A DNA stretch of 45,040 nt from a virus. Numbering within the stretch: position 1 is the first letter of the stretch; each line of letters starts with the position of its first letter. The translations under genes were made by a program, and so were the position numbers. The notes beneath the pieces are model-generated. The model saw only the letters and a list, made by a program, of their open reading frames with translations. It did no database searches and was not told the origin of the DNA. The DNA lies in IMG/VR virus record IMGVR_UViG_3300030098_004351, positions 1-45,040 of that record; one strand, 5' to 3'. Positions 1 through 6,752 of the stretch are shown in pieces.

Positions 1-268
1 AAGCTCTGATGTAAAAACGAAACGGATTACTGGCACCGGGTCACTTGGTGTCGGTCCTGCTCGTATTCGACAGATACAATTAAAAACTGCATCTGGAACT
101 CCAAGACTTACCATCACAGATGGTTCCGGCGGTGCTACTGTCTTAGATTTAGACTTTAACGCTTCTGACACACACTCTGTGAACATTCCTGCTGAAGGTA
201 TTAGGGTTACTGACATTTTTGTTGGCACTTTAACCAACATTACAGCAGTAACCTTCTTTTTTAATTAG
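1..268 (+). CDS. Small beta-rich virion protein, 5' end cut off by the window
   Basis: This is an open frame from base 2 to the TAG at 266-268, and it encodes at least 88 residues. The visible start SSDVKTKR may be almost the true N-terminus. The middle (PRLTITDGSGGATVLDLDF, then SVNIPAEGIRV) alternates hydrophobic and polar residues, as in small beta-sandwich capsid or decoration proteins. I recall similar ~90-aa proteins next to capsid genes of marine phages, but no enzyme motif is present. It is followed after 7 bases by the first Lys-rich gene. The role as a head or decoration protein is inferred from position only. Confidence 0.6.
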   Translation, partial: SSDVKTKRITGTGSLGVGPARIRQIQLKTASGTPRLTITDGSGGATVLDLDFNASDTHSVNIPAEGIRVTDIFVGTLTNITAVTFFFN

Positions 269-275
269 GTGAGTC

Positions 276-563
276 ATGGCACCTCGTAAAGCTACGATGC
301 CAAAGCGTAACAAAAAGAATTTCCGTCCCACAAAAGCTGGGGCGGGAATGACAAAAGCTGGTGTTGCAGCTTATAGAAAAGCTAATCCCGGTTCTAAATT
401 AAAAACGGCTGTGACGGGAAAAGTGAAACCCGGCAGCAAAGATGCAAAGCGTCGTAAATCATACTGTAGTCGGTCCAAGGGCCAGATGAAGATGCATAAC
501 ATAAACTGTAAGAAAACGCCTAAAAAGAGAATTTGCGCGGCTCGTAGGAGATGGAAATGTTAA
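276..563 (+). CDS. Basic Lys/Arg-rich small phage protein
   Basis: The protein has 95 residues and is very basic throughout. It carries a recognisable phage pattern, GAGMTKAGVAAYRKANPGSK, followed by a C-terminal Arg/Lys tail with Cys (RRRWKC). I recall this pattern in small uncharacterised proteins of marine phages and large DNA viruses. A DNA- or RNA-binding virion role is plausible from the charge but not shown. The start has GGTGAG just upstream (269-274). The stretch TAGGTGAGTCATGGC around this start recurs at 14489-14503. The 3' end overlaps the next gene. Confidence 0.7.
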   Translation: MAPRKATMPKRNKKNFRPTKAGAGMTKAGVAAYRKANPGSKLKTAVTGKVKPGSKDAKRRKSYCSRSKGQMKMHNINCKKTPKKRICAARRRWKC

Positions 564-793
564 ATCAACAGTTTGTGGTAAGCACTCTTTTTGTCGCTTT
601 AGTGGGTATATGCGTAACAGGGGTTACTTGGATATCGTCCACTTTGATAGACGTGGATAAAAACATAGCTGTAATGTCTGTACAAACAGATCAGAATAGT
701 AAAAAGATAGATGAGTTACATGTTATGCTGAAGCCCATGTGGGAAGAATTTACAGGGCGTAGCTTTGAAAATAATGCTGTTTATAAGAGATAA
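557..793 (+). CDS. Small single-pass membrane protein with coiled-coil tail (holin/spanin-like?)
   Basis: The protein has 78 residues. Residues about 6-31 form one hydrophobic membrane segment (FVVSTLFVALVGICVTGVTW). It is followed by an amphipathic coiled-coil-like stretch (TDQNSKKIDELHVMLKPMWEEF). This layout is seen in XhlA-like haemolysin/holin accessory proteins and small phage membrane proteins, so a lysis role is possible but unproven. I chose ATG 557 over ATG 551 because AGGAG at 546-550 is 6 bases from 557 and directly abuts 551. It overlaps the 3' end of the preceding gene by 7 bases. Confidence 0.65.
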   Translation: MLNQQFVVSTLFVALVGICVTGVTWISSTLIDVDKNIAVMSVQTDQNSKKIDELHVMLKPMWEEFTGRSFENNAVYKR

Positions 794-805
794 GTGAGGT
801 TTAAC

Positions 806-1045
806 ATGACTAGCGCCGTCAATCTAGGGGCAGGAGCCTGCCCTACTCGTAAAAGTAGTGTTGTACGCATGAAAAAAGGGGGGAAAGTGAAAAGTGGTGG
901 TAAGATCTGTCCCGAAGGCAAGGCGTGGGCCAAACGCACATTTGACACATACCCGTCAGCGTATGCAAACTTGGCCGCCTCAAAATACTGTAAAGACCCT
1001 AACTATGCTAAAAAATCAAAAGGTGGTAAAAGGAAAGGCCGATGA
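806..1045 (+). CDS. Small basic conserved phage protein
   Basis: The protein has 79 residues. It has a Lys/Gly-rich first half and a conserved-looking core (CPEGKAWAKRTFDTYPSAYA) with Cys residues, then a basic tail. Function is unknown; I recall similar proteins in marine phage clusters of Lys/Gly-rich genes. A GTG at 794 could extend it by four residues, but GTGAGG at 794-799 works better as the ribosome binding site for ATG 806. Its TGA overlaps the next ATG (ATGA, 1042-1045). Confidence 0.65.
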   Translation: MTSAVNLGAGACPTRKSSVVRMKKGGKVKSGGKICPEGKAWAKRTFDTYPSAYANLAASKYCKDPNYAKKSKGGKRKGR

Positions 1046-1176
1046 GTTTAACAAAATCAAATAGGAAAAAAGTTCGTAAAGTTGTTAAGGGTTTAAAAAA
1101 AGCTTCTAAATTACACGCAGGTCAGGCACGAACATTATCTAAGTTGGTAAAAAATGGGAAACGAAAAAAATCCTAA
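1042..1176 (+). CDS. Very small basic phage protein (44 aa)
   Basis: The 44-residue frame begins at ATG 1042 in an ATGA overlap with the upstream stop. The sequence includes RKVVKGLKKASKLHAGQARTL, a pattern I associate with tiny conserved proteins in marine phage virion clusters. It is strongly basic and predicted helical. Its 3' end overlaps the next gene by 23 bases. The function is unknown. Translational coupling and the basic content shared with its neighbours support it being real. Confidence 0.6.
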   Translation: MSLTKSNRKKVRKVVKGLKKASKLHAGQARTLSKLVKNGKRKKS

Positions 1177-1444
1177 AAAAGGAACGGGTAAAAAACCAAA
1201 AGGAACGGGTAGACGTTTGTATACAGATGAAAACCCAAAAGACACTGTTTCCATAAAGTTTGCCACACCTGCTGATGCGAGAGCCACAGTTGCTAAAGTT
1301 AAAAAGATAAAAAAACCGTTTGCTAGAAAGATACAAATACTTACAGTTTTGGAGCAAAGAGCAAAAGTTGCAGGAAAAATGGAACAAGCTAAAATAGCTA
1401 AGGCTGGTAAGAATGCGATACGCAGGCAGCAAGGGACTGCATAA
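1154..1444 (+). CDS. Basic small phage protein
   Basis: The protein has 96 residues with a Lys/Gly/Pro-rich N-terminus (KNPKKGTGKKPKGTGRRLYT). A helical second half (ATPADARATVAKVKKIKKPF, then QILTVLEQRAKVAGKMEQAK) follows. It belongs to the row of small basic genes that starts the window. Charge and position suggest a nucleic-acid-associated virion or packaging protein, but no family is identified. The ATG at 1154 lies inside the preceding gene, and the TAA shares a base with the ATG at 1444. Confidence 0.65.
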   Translation: MGNEKNPKKGTGKKPKGTGRRLYTDENPKDTVSIKFATPADARATVAKVKKIKKPFARKIQILTVLEQRAKVAGKMEQAKIAKAGKNAIRRQQGTA

Positions 1445-1809
1445 TGGGACAGTTAAAACAATGGCTGAAACAAGATTGGGTAAGGATTGGATCTGATGGC
1501 TCTATCAAAGGCCCATGTGGTACTTCAAAAGATAAGAAAAACCCTGATCGTTGCTTGCCTAGATCTAAAGCTAATAGTCTATCCAAGAGTGAACGCGCTG
1601 CGACTGCGCGTAAAAAGAAAAAAGCGGGAGCTAAAGGAAAGACTACGGTCGCTAATACAAAACCTGCAAAGGTAACAAATTTAAGGAAAGGAGGGGCTGT
1701 AACACGCCCTAAGAGACCTTTTAGGGGAAAAAAGATCCCCGGAACTGTTGTAGCACGTGGTTGCGGTGCTGTGATGGCTAATAGAAGAAAACGCACCAAA
1801 ATTGCATAG
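1444..1809 (+). CDS. DUF5872-like basic protein
   Basis: The protein has 121 residues. Residues ~10-60 (WVRIGSDGSIKGPCGTSKDK, then NPDRCLPRSKANSLSKSERA, then ATARKKKKAG) match my memory of the DUF5872 pattern found in phages and giant viruses: a WV-start, PCG, RCLPRSKA and a Lys-rich helix. A second part ends in RGCGAVMANRRKRTK, which I recall as a recurring C-terminal motif in marine phage basic proteins. The molecular function is unknown. The four Cys residues could bind metal or form disulphides, which is speculation. Confidence 0.65.
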   Translation: MGQLKQWLKQDWVRIGSDGSIKGPCGTSKDKKNPDRCLPRSKANSLSKSERAATARKKKKAGAKGKTTVANTKPAKVTNLRKGGAVTRPKRPFRGKKIPGTVVARGCGAVMANRRKRTKIA

Positions 1810-1818
1810 GAGCAAGTA

Positions 1819-2115
1819 ATGGCAAAAGAATTTATGACAATGGATGAGTATGCATCTAGCCTTGTTGGAAATGTGGCCCCTACCATGAAGAAAAAAGGCA
1901 TGGCTAAGGGTGGCAAGGTGAAGAAAAAAGGTTATGCAAAAGGTGGTGCTGTTGGCATGAAGAAGAAGGGCATGGCTAAAGGTGGCAAGGTCCAGAAGAT
2001 GGCTAACGGCGGCATGATGAAGAAGAAAGGCATGGCTAAAGGCGGCAAGGTCCAAAAGATGGCCAGAGGCGGCATGATGAAGAAGAAAGGCATGGCTAAA
2101 GGCGGCAAGGTGTAA
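1819..2115 (+). CDS. Lys/Gly/Met tandem-repeat protein
   Basis: The protein has 98 residues. A short N-terminal part (KEFMTMDEYASSLVGNVAPT) is followed by repeats of KKKGMAKGGKV and KMANGGMM in 20-residue units. I recall this low-complexity type in marine phages; its function is unknown. It may be a flexible polycation that contacts DNA in the capsid, inferred only from charge. The ribosome binding site is AGGAG at 1809-1813. The repeat copies are very similar at DNA level, so length variation between isolates is likely. Confidence 0.7.
   Translation: MAKEFMTMDEYASSLVGNVAPTMKKKGMAKGGKVKKKGYAKGGAVGMKKKGMAKGGKVQKMANGGMMKKKGMAKGGKVQKMARGGMMKKKGMAKGGKV
1957..2115 (+). repeat. 60-bp in-frame tandem repeat
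   Basis: Two full 60-bp units (1957-2016 and 2017-2076) and a 39-bp partial unit (2077-2115) begin ATGAAGAAGAA and encode MKKKGMAKGGKVQKMxxGGM. A more diverged copy starts at 1885. The differences are few and mostly synonymous, which points to recent unit duplication. Confidence 0.9.
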
Positions 2116-2119
2116 GACC

Positions 2120-2797
2120 TTGCCCTATCTTCAAAGTAATATTCCGCATTTTAAATGCTGGGTGCGGAGAGAGTATACATGTAATCATTCTAATTATCAT
2201 GGCGAGTTTCTTCACGCTATGGCGATTGCGGTTACCACGATGCCCAGCCGGTGTTTAAGTTTTCAGATGATATTCACCGGCTGTGAAACGGATGACACGG
2301 ATGAACAGAACGTGCATGGGGGAGCGATGTGGGCAAGAATGCCTATAACTGCGCTTGTTGCAGACACCCCCTTTGAAGAATGGCCAGAACCTATGCCTGT
2401 CCATTTGGCGCAGCCTTGGGACTGTATGTCCCATACACACGCAGTTTATCGTTTAGATCGAGCTCATCCGTGCCCTTGGATAGCTAAAATAGGACCTGAG
2501 TTTTATCCGGCTAAATATTACTTTACAGTAGATTATACTGAGAGTGAGATAGCTGATGACCCGGCGCAACATAAGCAAAGCCATGTTCTGGAGCTTCTGG
2601 ATGCTGGTCCTTATACTGGTAACATCGTTGCTCTGCCTAACAATCGTGTAAGGGTCACACATCCAGCTTGGTTTGAAACAGGTGAGGGTGCGCCAGATTT
2701 CTTGCCATCTCAGCATATACACTATTCAAAATCAGATTTAGACTATACAATGGATGTGAACCAGATATTTGATAACTTGTATGCGAAAGATAAGTGA
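2120..2797 (+). CDS. Conserved phage protein of unknown function, TTG start
   Basis: The protein has 225 residues and is globular, rich in Trp, His and Cys (PHFKCWVRREYTC at the N-terminus; WPEPMPVHLAQPWDCMSHTH in the middle). I recall the N-terminal pattern PYLQSNIPHFKCWVR in marine phages, which supports starting at TTG 2120. AAGGTG at 2107-2112 is in place as a ribosome binding site. It lies between the basic-protein cluster and the adaptor genes, so a virion or head-assembly role is possible. No catalytic motif is clear. Confidence 0.65.
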   Translation: MPYLQSNIPHFKCWVRREYTCNHSNYHGEFLHAMAIAVTTMPSRCLSFQMIFTGCETDDTDEQNVHGGAMWARMPITALVADTPFEEWPEPMPVHLAQPWDCMSHTHAVYRLDRAHPCPWIAKIGPEFYPAKYYFTVDYTESEIADDPAQHKQSHVLELLDAGPYTGNIVALPNNRVRVTHPAWFETGEGAPDFLPSQHIHYSKSDLDYTMDVNQIFDNLYAKDK

Positions 2798-3465
2798 TGG
2801 CTGTTTCTGGAAGTGTAGATTTTGAATTAGACGTATCTGATTACGTAGAAGAGGCTTTTGAGCGTTGTGGGTTAGAGGTTAGGACAGGTTATGACCTTAA
2901 AACTGCGCGGCGGTCTCTTAACTTAATGTTAGCTGAGTGGGCCAATCGTGGTCTTAATCAATGGACCATAACACAACGAACACAAGCTTTAACCTCCGGG
3001 ACAAGAACATACGCTCTGTCTACGGACATAATAGACATATTAAGTGCTGTTGTGACTCGTAGTAGCACAGATTTTTCTTTAACAAGAGTTAGTCGGGATG
3101 ACGATTTAAACATTCCTACTAAATCCACCACTGGTAGACCTACACAGTTTTTCTTGGATAGACAGGTAACGCCTAGCTTACGTTTGTGGCCAACACCAGA
3201 TAACAGCACGGATGTGGTCGTTTACAATGCTTTGACACGCATAGATGATGCCGATACTGCTGTAAACACTTTGGACGTACCTTTTAGGTTCTATCCTTGT
3301 TTAGCGGCCGGTTTAGCCTATTATCTTTCACTTAAACGCGCTCCTGAACGCACTCAAATGTTAAAAGTTATATATGAGGAAGAGTTTGAGAGAGCTATGG
3401 GAGAGGACAGAGATAGAGCTAGTTTCACAGTAACTCCGGAATATGCTTACTTTAGGGCAAACTGA
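2797..3465 (+). CDS. Phage adaptor-like (head-tail connector) protein 1
   Basis: The protein has 222 residues. The N-terminus (YVEEAFERCGLEVRTGYDLKTA, then LNLMLAEWANRGLNQWTI) is a helical pair. A beta-rich middle (TYALSTDIIDILSAVV, then GRPTQFFLDRQ, SLRLWPTPDN) and a helical end follow. This is the usual pattern of phage adaptor proteins that sit under the portal in podoviruses (gp4/gp10-like, DUF6682-type). A second copy of this fold type is at 4577. I start at ATG 2797, which shares its A with the upstream TGA. The upstream GTG at 2794 would add only one residue. Confidence 0.7.
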   Translation: MAVSGSVDFELDVSDYVEEAFERCGLEVRTGYDLKTARRSLNLMLAEWANRGLNQWTITQRTQALTSGTRTYALSTDIIDILSAVVTRSSTDFSLTRVSRDDDLNIPTKSTTGRPTQFFLDRQVTPSLRLWPTPDNSTDVVVYNALTRIDDADTAVNTLDVPFRFYPCLAAGLAYYLSLKRAPERTQMLKVIYEEEFERAMGEDRDRASFTVTPEYAYFRAN

Positions 3466-3920
3466 TGGCTAGATACGCCTCTGGAAAAAACGCTTACGCC
3501 ATATCTGATCGCTCTGGAATGCGTTATAAATACAGAGACATGCGTAAAGAATGGAACGGTTTGTTGGTTGGTAAGGATGAGTTTGAAAGAAAACATCCTC
3601 AACTTGGACCCTTTAAAAAAGTACATGACCCACAAACACTTAGAGAACCTAGACCAAACACTAATAACATATTTAACGCTAAGGTTCAATTTCCTGCTTT
3701 TAATACAACTACTTTGCAATATGAGTTGGTCCCCCAAGCAGAAGGTAAAGTTGGCACGGTTACTTTTAGTGATGACGTTGTTACGCCAATACAATTAATA
3801 GGTTTATCTTCTACCATCGCACTTGGATCTGTAACAATATCAGCGTCAACATCGGCATCGACCTTTGACTCGACAAGTGTTACACTTGACGCAACAAATA
3901 AGACTTTTGACGAGGCTTAA
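3465..3920 (+). CDS. Conserved virion protein with one GLSST-type beta repeat
   Basis: The protein has 151 residues. The N-terminal ~65 residues (SDRSGMRYKYRDMRKEWNGL, then KDEFERKHPQLGPF) match a conserved phage motif that I recall next to tail or adaptor genes. After NTNNIFN the composition changes to Thr/Ser/Val-rich beta sequence, ending with IGLSSTIALGSVTI. That repeat type also fills the proteins at 6746 and 14018-16244. I read it as a short anchoring domain plus one exchangeable beta unit. The exact role is unknown. Confidence 0.65.
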   Translation: MARYASGKNAYAISDRSGMRYKYRDMRKEWNGLLVGKDEFERKHPQLGPFKKVHDPQTLREPRPNTNNIFNAKVQFPAFNTTTLQYELVPQAEGKVGTVTFSDDVVTPIQLIGLSSTIALGSVTISASTSASTFDSTSVTLDATNKTFDEA

Positions 3921-4574
3921 ATGGCAAAACAAACAGTAGGAATTGGATCAAGCGCAAACGATGGCACTGGCGATACTCTTCGTGCTGGCGCGGATAAGAT
4001 TAATGACAATTTTAATGAGATTTATGCAGCGTTAGGAAACAGTTCTAGCGTTCTAACTGATATAATAGATGCAAACGGTCTTTTTGATGTTAGTTCTGGT
4101 GCTAATAAAATTGTTTTTTACTATGGTGCATTGAGTGACTTACCAAGTGCTTCAACTTATCACGGTGCTATTGCTCATGTTCACGCTACAGGGGGTTTGT
4201 ACTTTGCTCACGGAGGGGTTTGGATTAGGTTAAACGATGAAACCACTGGTCCTGTAACTAAATACACTACAACGGCGGCTACGGGATCAGCTTATCAATT
4301 TTCTGGTCCGGGTGCTACTTCCGGAGATAACCCTAATTTTACCTTTTACAAAGGACATACTTACATAATAGACAACTCTAGTCATGTTAGTGGTCATCCC
4401 CTACAAATAAGAACTAGTTCTGGAGGTTCTGCGTTCACAACAGGCGTTACAGAAAATTATAACAGCGTTACAGGCGTTACACAATTTATCGTGCCGCATG
4501 AGCCAAGTGATACTTCTTTAGTATATCAATGCACTGTGCATAGCAGCATGGTCGGAAACATAACAATAGTGTAA
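3921..4574 (+). CDS. Fibre/neck protein with C-terminal cupredoxin-like domain
   Basis: The protein has 217 residues. The N-terminus (GIGSSANDGTGDTLRAGADK, then INDNFNEIYAALG) is a common phage fibre/neck anchor. The C-terminal ~95 residues look like a cupredoxin beta-sandwich. His159 (in GHPLQ), Cys204, His207 and Met210 (YQCTVHSSM) give the four type 1 copper ligands in the right order, with His-to-Cys spacing of 45, close to plastocyanin. Whether copper is bound is inference. It begins directly after the preceding stop and ends just before the second adaptor gene. Confidence 0.7.
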   Translation: MAKQTVGIGSSANDGTGDTLRAGADKINDNFNEIYAALGNSSSVLTDIIDANGLFDVSSGANKIVFYYGALSDLPSASTYHGAIAHVHATGGLYFAHGGVWIRLNDETTGPVTKYTTTAATGSAYQFSGPGATSGDNPNFTFYKGHTYIIDNSSHVSGHPLQIRTSSGGSAFTTGVTENYNSVTGVTQFIVPHEPSDTSLVYQCTVHSSMVGNITIV

Positions 4575-4576
4575 AA

Positions 4577-5221
4577 ATGACGTATACATTAACAACATTA
4601 AAACAAGCAATACAAGACTACGTGGAAAACGATGAAGCCACGTTTGTTAACAACCTTAACAATTTTATTGAAAACACAGAAGAGCGTATTCTTAAACTTG
4701 TTGACTTAGATTATTTTAGGAAAAACGTCACTGCATCAGTGGCTTCTGGCAATAAGTTTTTAGCCTTGCCCAGTGATTATCTAGCTACATTTTCACTTTC
4801 AATTATTAACAGCGGTTCAAATGAGTTTTTGCTTCAAAAAGATGTAAACTTTTTGCAGGAATATGCTCCAGATCCCGCAGTTACCGGAACTCCAAAATAT
4901 TATGGCTTGTTTGACGTAGACAACCTTATCTTAGCCCCAACACCTAATCAAGCTTACACGGCAGAGCTACATTATTACTACAGACCTCAATCCATAACCT
5001 CTTCTAGTTCAGGTACATCTTGGTTTGGAGAAAATGCGCCGGATGTATTGTTATACGGGTGTTTAGTTGAAGCATATACTTTTATGAAAGGTGAGCCAAC
5101 AATCACTCAGTTATACGAACAACGGTTTGTAGAATCTTTAACCAGATTAAAACTTTATGCAGAAGCTGTTGAAAACACGGACGCTTATAGAGTTGGCCTA
5201 ACAAGGGTACAAAAACAATAA
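4577..5221 (+). CDS. Phage adaptor-like (head-tail connector) protein 2
   Basis: The protein has 214 residues. It opens with helices (TLKQAIQDYVENDEATFVNN, then FIENTEERILKLVDLDYFRK). A beta section (KFLALPSDYLATFSLSI, then KYYGLFDVDNLILAPTPN) and a helical C-terminus with YEQRFVESLTRLKLYAE follow. This matches the DUF6682/phage adaptor pattern. With the gene at 2797 it would form a two-part adaptor or gatekeeper stack, as in podoviral tails (inference). The TAA shares its final A with the next ATG. Confidence 0.75.
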   Translation: MTYTLTTLKQAIQDYVENDEATFVNNLNNFIENTEERILKLVDLDYFRKNVTASVASGNKFLALPSDYLATFSLSIINSGSNEFLLQKDVNFLQEYAPDPAVTGTPKYYGLFDVDNLILAPTPNQAYTAELHYYYRPQSITSSSSGTSWFGENAPDVLLYGCLVEAYTFMKGEPTITQLYEQRFVESLTRLKLYAEAVENTDAYRVGLTRVQKQ

Positions 5222-5985
5222 TGCAAAAGTTAAAGGGTAGTAATATAGCTATCGTCGCTCTTGGCGGTAGTTTTAGTGATTACGTAAAGTCTAGAATAGT
5301 TTCAAATAAGTACGACGAGGTTTGGGGAATAAACTGCATTGGCGGTATATTTCATGTTGATCGTACTTTTATGATGGATCCGGCATCTCGTTTTCTAGAT
5401 GACATTAAAGCCGGAAAACAAACAGGGATAGCAAAAGAGTTTTTGTTACAAACTCCAAACAAAGGTCCGATTTACTCTTGTTGTTTAGATAAGCGGGTTC
5501 CTGAAATATTAGAGTACCCACTCCAAGAGGTAATTACAAAAACACAAATAGCCTATTTTAACAACACCGTATCTTATGCTTTAGCTTATGCTGCTGCTTC
5601 AGAAGTGGGCAAAATAAACATCTTTGGAGTCGATTTTAGTTATAAACAAAATATTCATTTTGCAGAAGCAGGAAGAGCTTGTGTGGAGTTTTGGTGTGCT
5701 TTTGCAATCTCTAAGGGCATTCAAATAGAGGTTGCGCCAAGTTCTGGTCTTCTTGATACCAATGTTTCTGAAGAAGAAAAATTATACGGGTATCATCGTT
5801 TAACCGATCCTTTGGTTCAACGAGTTCAAAACGGTCAATTGATAATATCAAGAAAAAGTAAGATTGAAGAGGCTGTTGAGGACACTAGTTTAGATCCTCC
5901 AGAGCCGTTAGATATTAAAGATCCTGTTCTTATTGGAAGACATGATGTACCTAACGTAAGTTACGAGGAGGAAAAAAGTGCTTAA
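5221..5985 (+). CDS. DUF115/MAF-like Rossmann-fold protein
   Basis: The protein has 254 residues. The N-terminus IAIVALGGSFSDYV is a Rossmann-type strand-loop-helix. DEVWGINCIGGIFHVDRTFM and the later NNTVSYALAYAAASEVGKIN, IFGVDFSY, then HFAEAGRACVEF resemble DUF115/MAF-type and sialyltransferase-like proteins. The last ~60 residues are a charged tail. Such enzymes transfer or handle sugar phosphates, so modification of fibres or host surface is one idea. Residues alone do not fix the substrate. It is an odd enzyme-like gene inside a structural block. Confidence 0.55.
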   Translation: MQKLKGSNIAIVALGGSFSDYVKSRIVSNKYDEVWGINCIGGIFHVDRTFMMDPASRFLDDIKAGKQTGIAKEFLLQTPNKGPIYSCCLDKRVPEILEYPLQEVITKTQIAYFNNTVSYALAYAAASEVGKINIFGVDFSYKQNIHFAEAGRACVEFWCAFAISKGIQIEVAPSSGLLDTNVSEEEKLYGYHRLTDPLVQRVQNGQLIISRKSKIEEAVEDTSLDPPEPLDIKDPVLIGRHDVPNVSYEEEKSA

Positions 5986-6268
5986 TATATCAGGTAGTAT
6001 AAATGTAAACCCTGTTAATGTGATGACCTCGGACGAAGGTGGTCATACCTCAAAGCAAATTGTCGAGTTAGCTATGGATAAGATAATGAGTGTATCTGAC
6101 CAAGCCCCACCTCCTATACGAGATCAAGCAGAGGCTTTTCAAAATCATTTACGTGTAGTATTGTATCATTACATCGAATTGGCAAGGCGCGAAGAACGTG
6201 GTACTATTGCTAATAAAATGGTGAAGGCTGGAAACAGCGAAATGGCTGACCTCATTAGGAGAATATAG
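5978..6268 (+). CDS. Small helical phage protein, GTG start
   Basis: The protein has 96 residues and is helical (KQIVELAMDKIMSVSDQAPP, then PIRDQAEAFQNHLRVVLYHY). The GTG at 5978 is supported by a full AGGAGG at 5966-5971, six bases upstream. It overlaps the end of the preceding gene by 8 bases. I recall the pattern SVSDxAPPPIRDQA in marine phage genes of unknown function. A small virion or assembly role is inferred from position. Confidence 0.7.
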   Translation: MLNISGSINVNPVNVMTSDEGGHTSKQIVELAMDKIMSVSDQAPPPIRDQAEAFQNHLRVVLYHYIELARREERGTIANKMVKAGNSEMADLIRRI

Positions 6269-6270
6269 AA

Positions 6271-6726
6271 ATGGCTATTACACAAGCAATGTGTACCTCT
6301 TTTAAGCAAGAGCTTCTTGTGGGGACACATAATTTTACGAACTCATCTGGGGACACGTTTAAGTTAGCCCTTTATGCGATTGGCGGTGGTGGTAAATCTA
6401 GCACAACTGCTACACTAGGAGCGGCAACAACAGCTTTCACAACTACAGGTGAGGTTGCAAATAGCGGGTCTTACGCATCAGGTGGCGGATCTTTGACAAA
6501 TGTTACCCCGACCACTTCTGGCACAACCGCGTTTACTGATTTTGCAGATTTGAGCTTTACTACAGCAACTATTACAGCTCGTGGTGCGTTGATTTATAAC
6601 TCATCTGATTCAAATAAAGCTGTTGCAGCTCTTGATTTTGGTGCCAATAAAACATCAACATCTGGTACATTTACAATTCAATTTCCAACTGCAAACGCAT
6701 CTAACGCAATTATCCGTATTGCATAA
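6271..6726 (+). CDS. Major-type beta structural (tail/decoration) protein
   Basis: The protein has 151 residues. It starts MAITQAMCTSFKQELLVGTH and continues with FKLALYA and a Gly/Thr/Ser-rich beta body. It ends near ARGALIYNSSDSNKAVAALD and FPTANASNAIIRIA. I recall this family as a frequent small structural protein of marine phages, sometimes called a tail fibre protein. A perfect 12-bp hairpin follows directly after its stop codon, as often seen behind abundant structural genes. Exact virion location is unknown. Confidence 0.7.
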   Translation: MAITQAMCTSFKQELLVGTHNFTNSSGDTFKLALYAIGGGGKSSTTATLGAATTAFTTTGEVANSGSYASGGGSLTNVTPTTSGTTAFTDFADLSFTTATITARGALIYNSSDSNKAVAALDFGANKTSTSGTFTIQFPTANASNAIIRIA

Positions 6727-6752
6727 GACATAGGAATTTTTTCCTATGTCTT
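6725..6752 (+). terminator. Perfect 12-bp hairpin containing the next start codon
   Basis: AAGACATAGGAA (6725-6736) pairs fully with TTCCTATGTCTT (6741-6752) around a TTTT loop. The stop of the upstream gene is at 6724-6726 and the ATG of the next gene (6746-6748) lies in the 3' arm. It could be a weak terminator (only a short T run), an RNA-processing site, or a hairpin that limits translation of the next gene. Confidence 0.65.

Noticed and set aside
1398-1916. Minus-strand 172-codon frame
   Set aside because: It mirrors three plus-strand basic genes, is rich in Phe/Leu as expected for the complement of Lys codons, and has no start signal.
1957-2115. CRISPR-like array
   Set aside because: The repeats are adjacent, in frame and coding, with no spacers.
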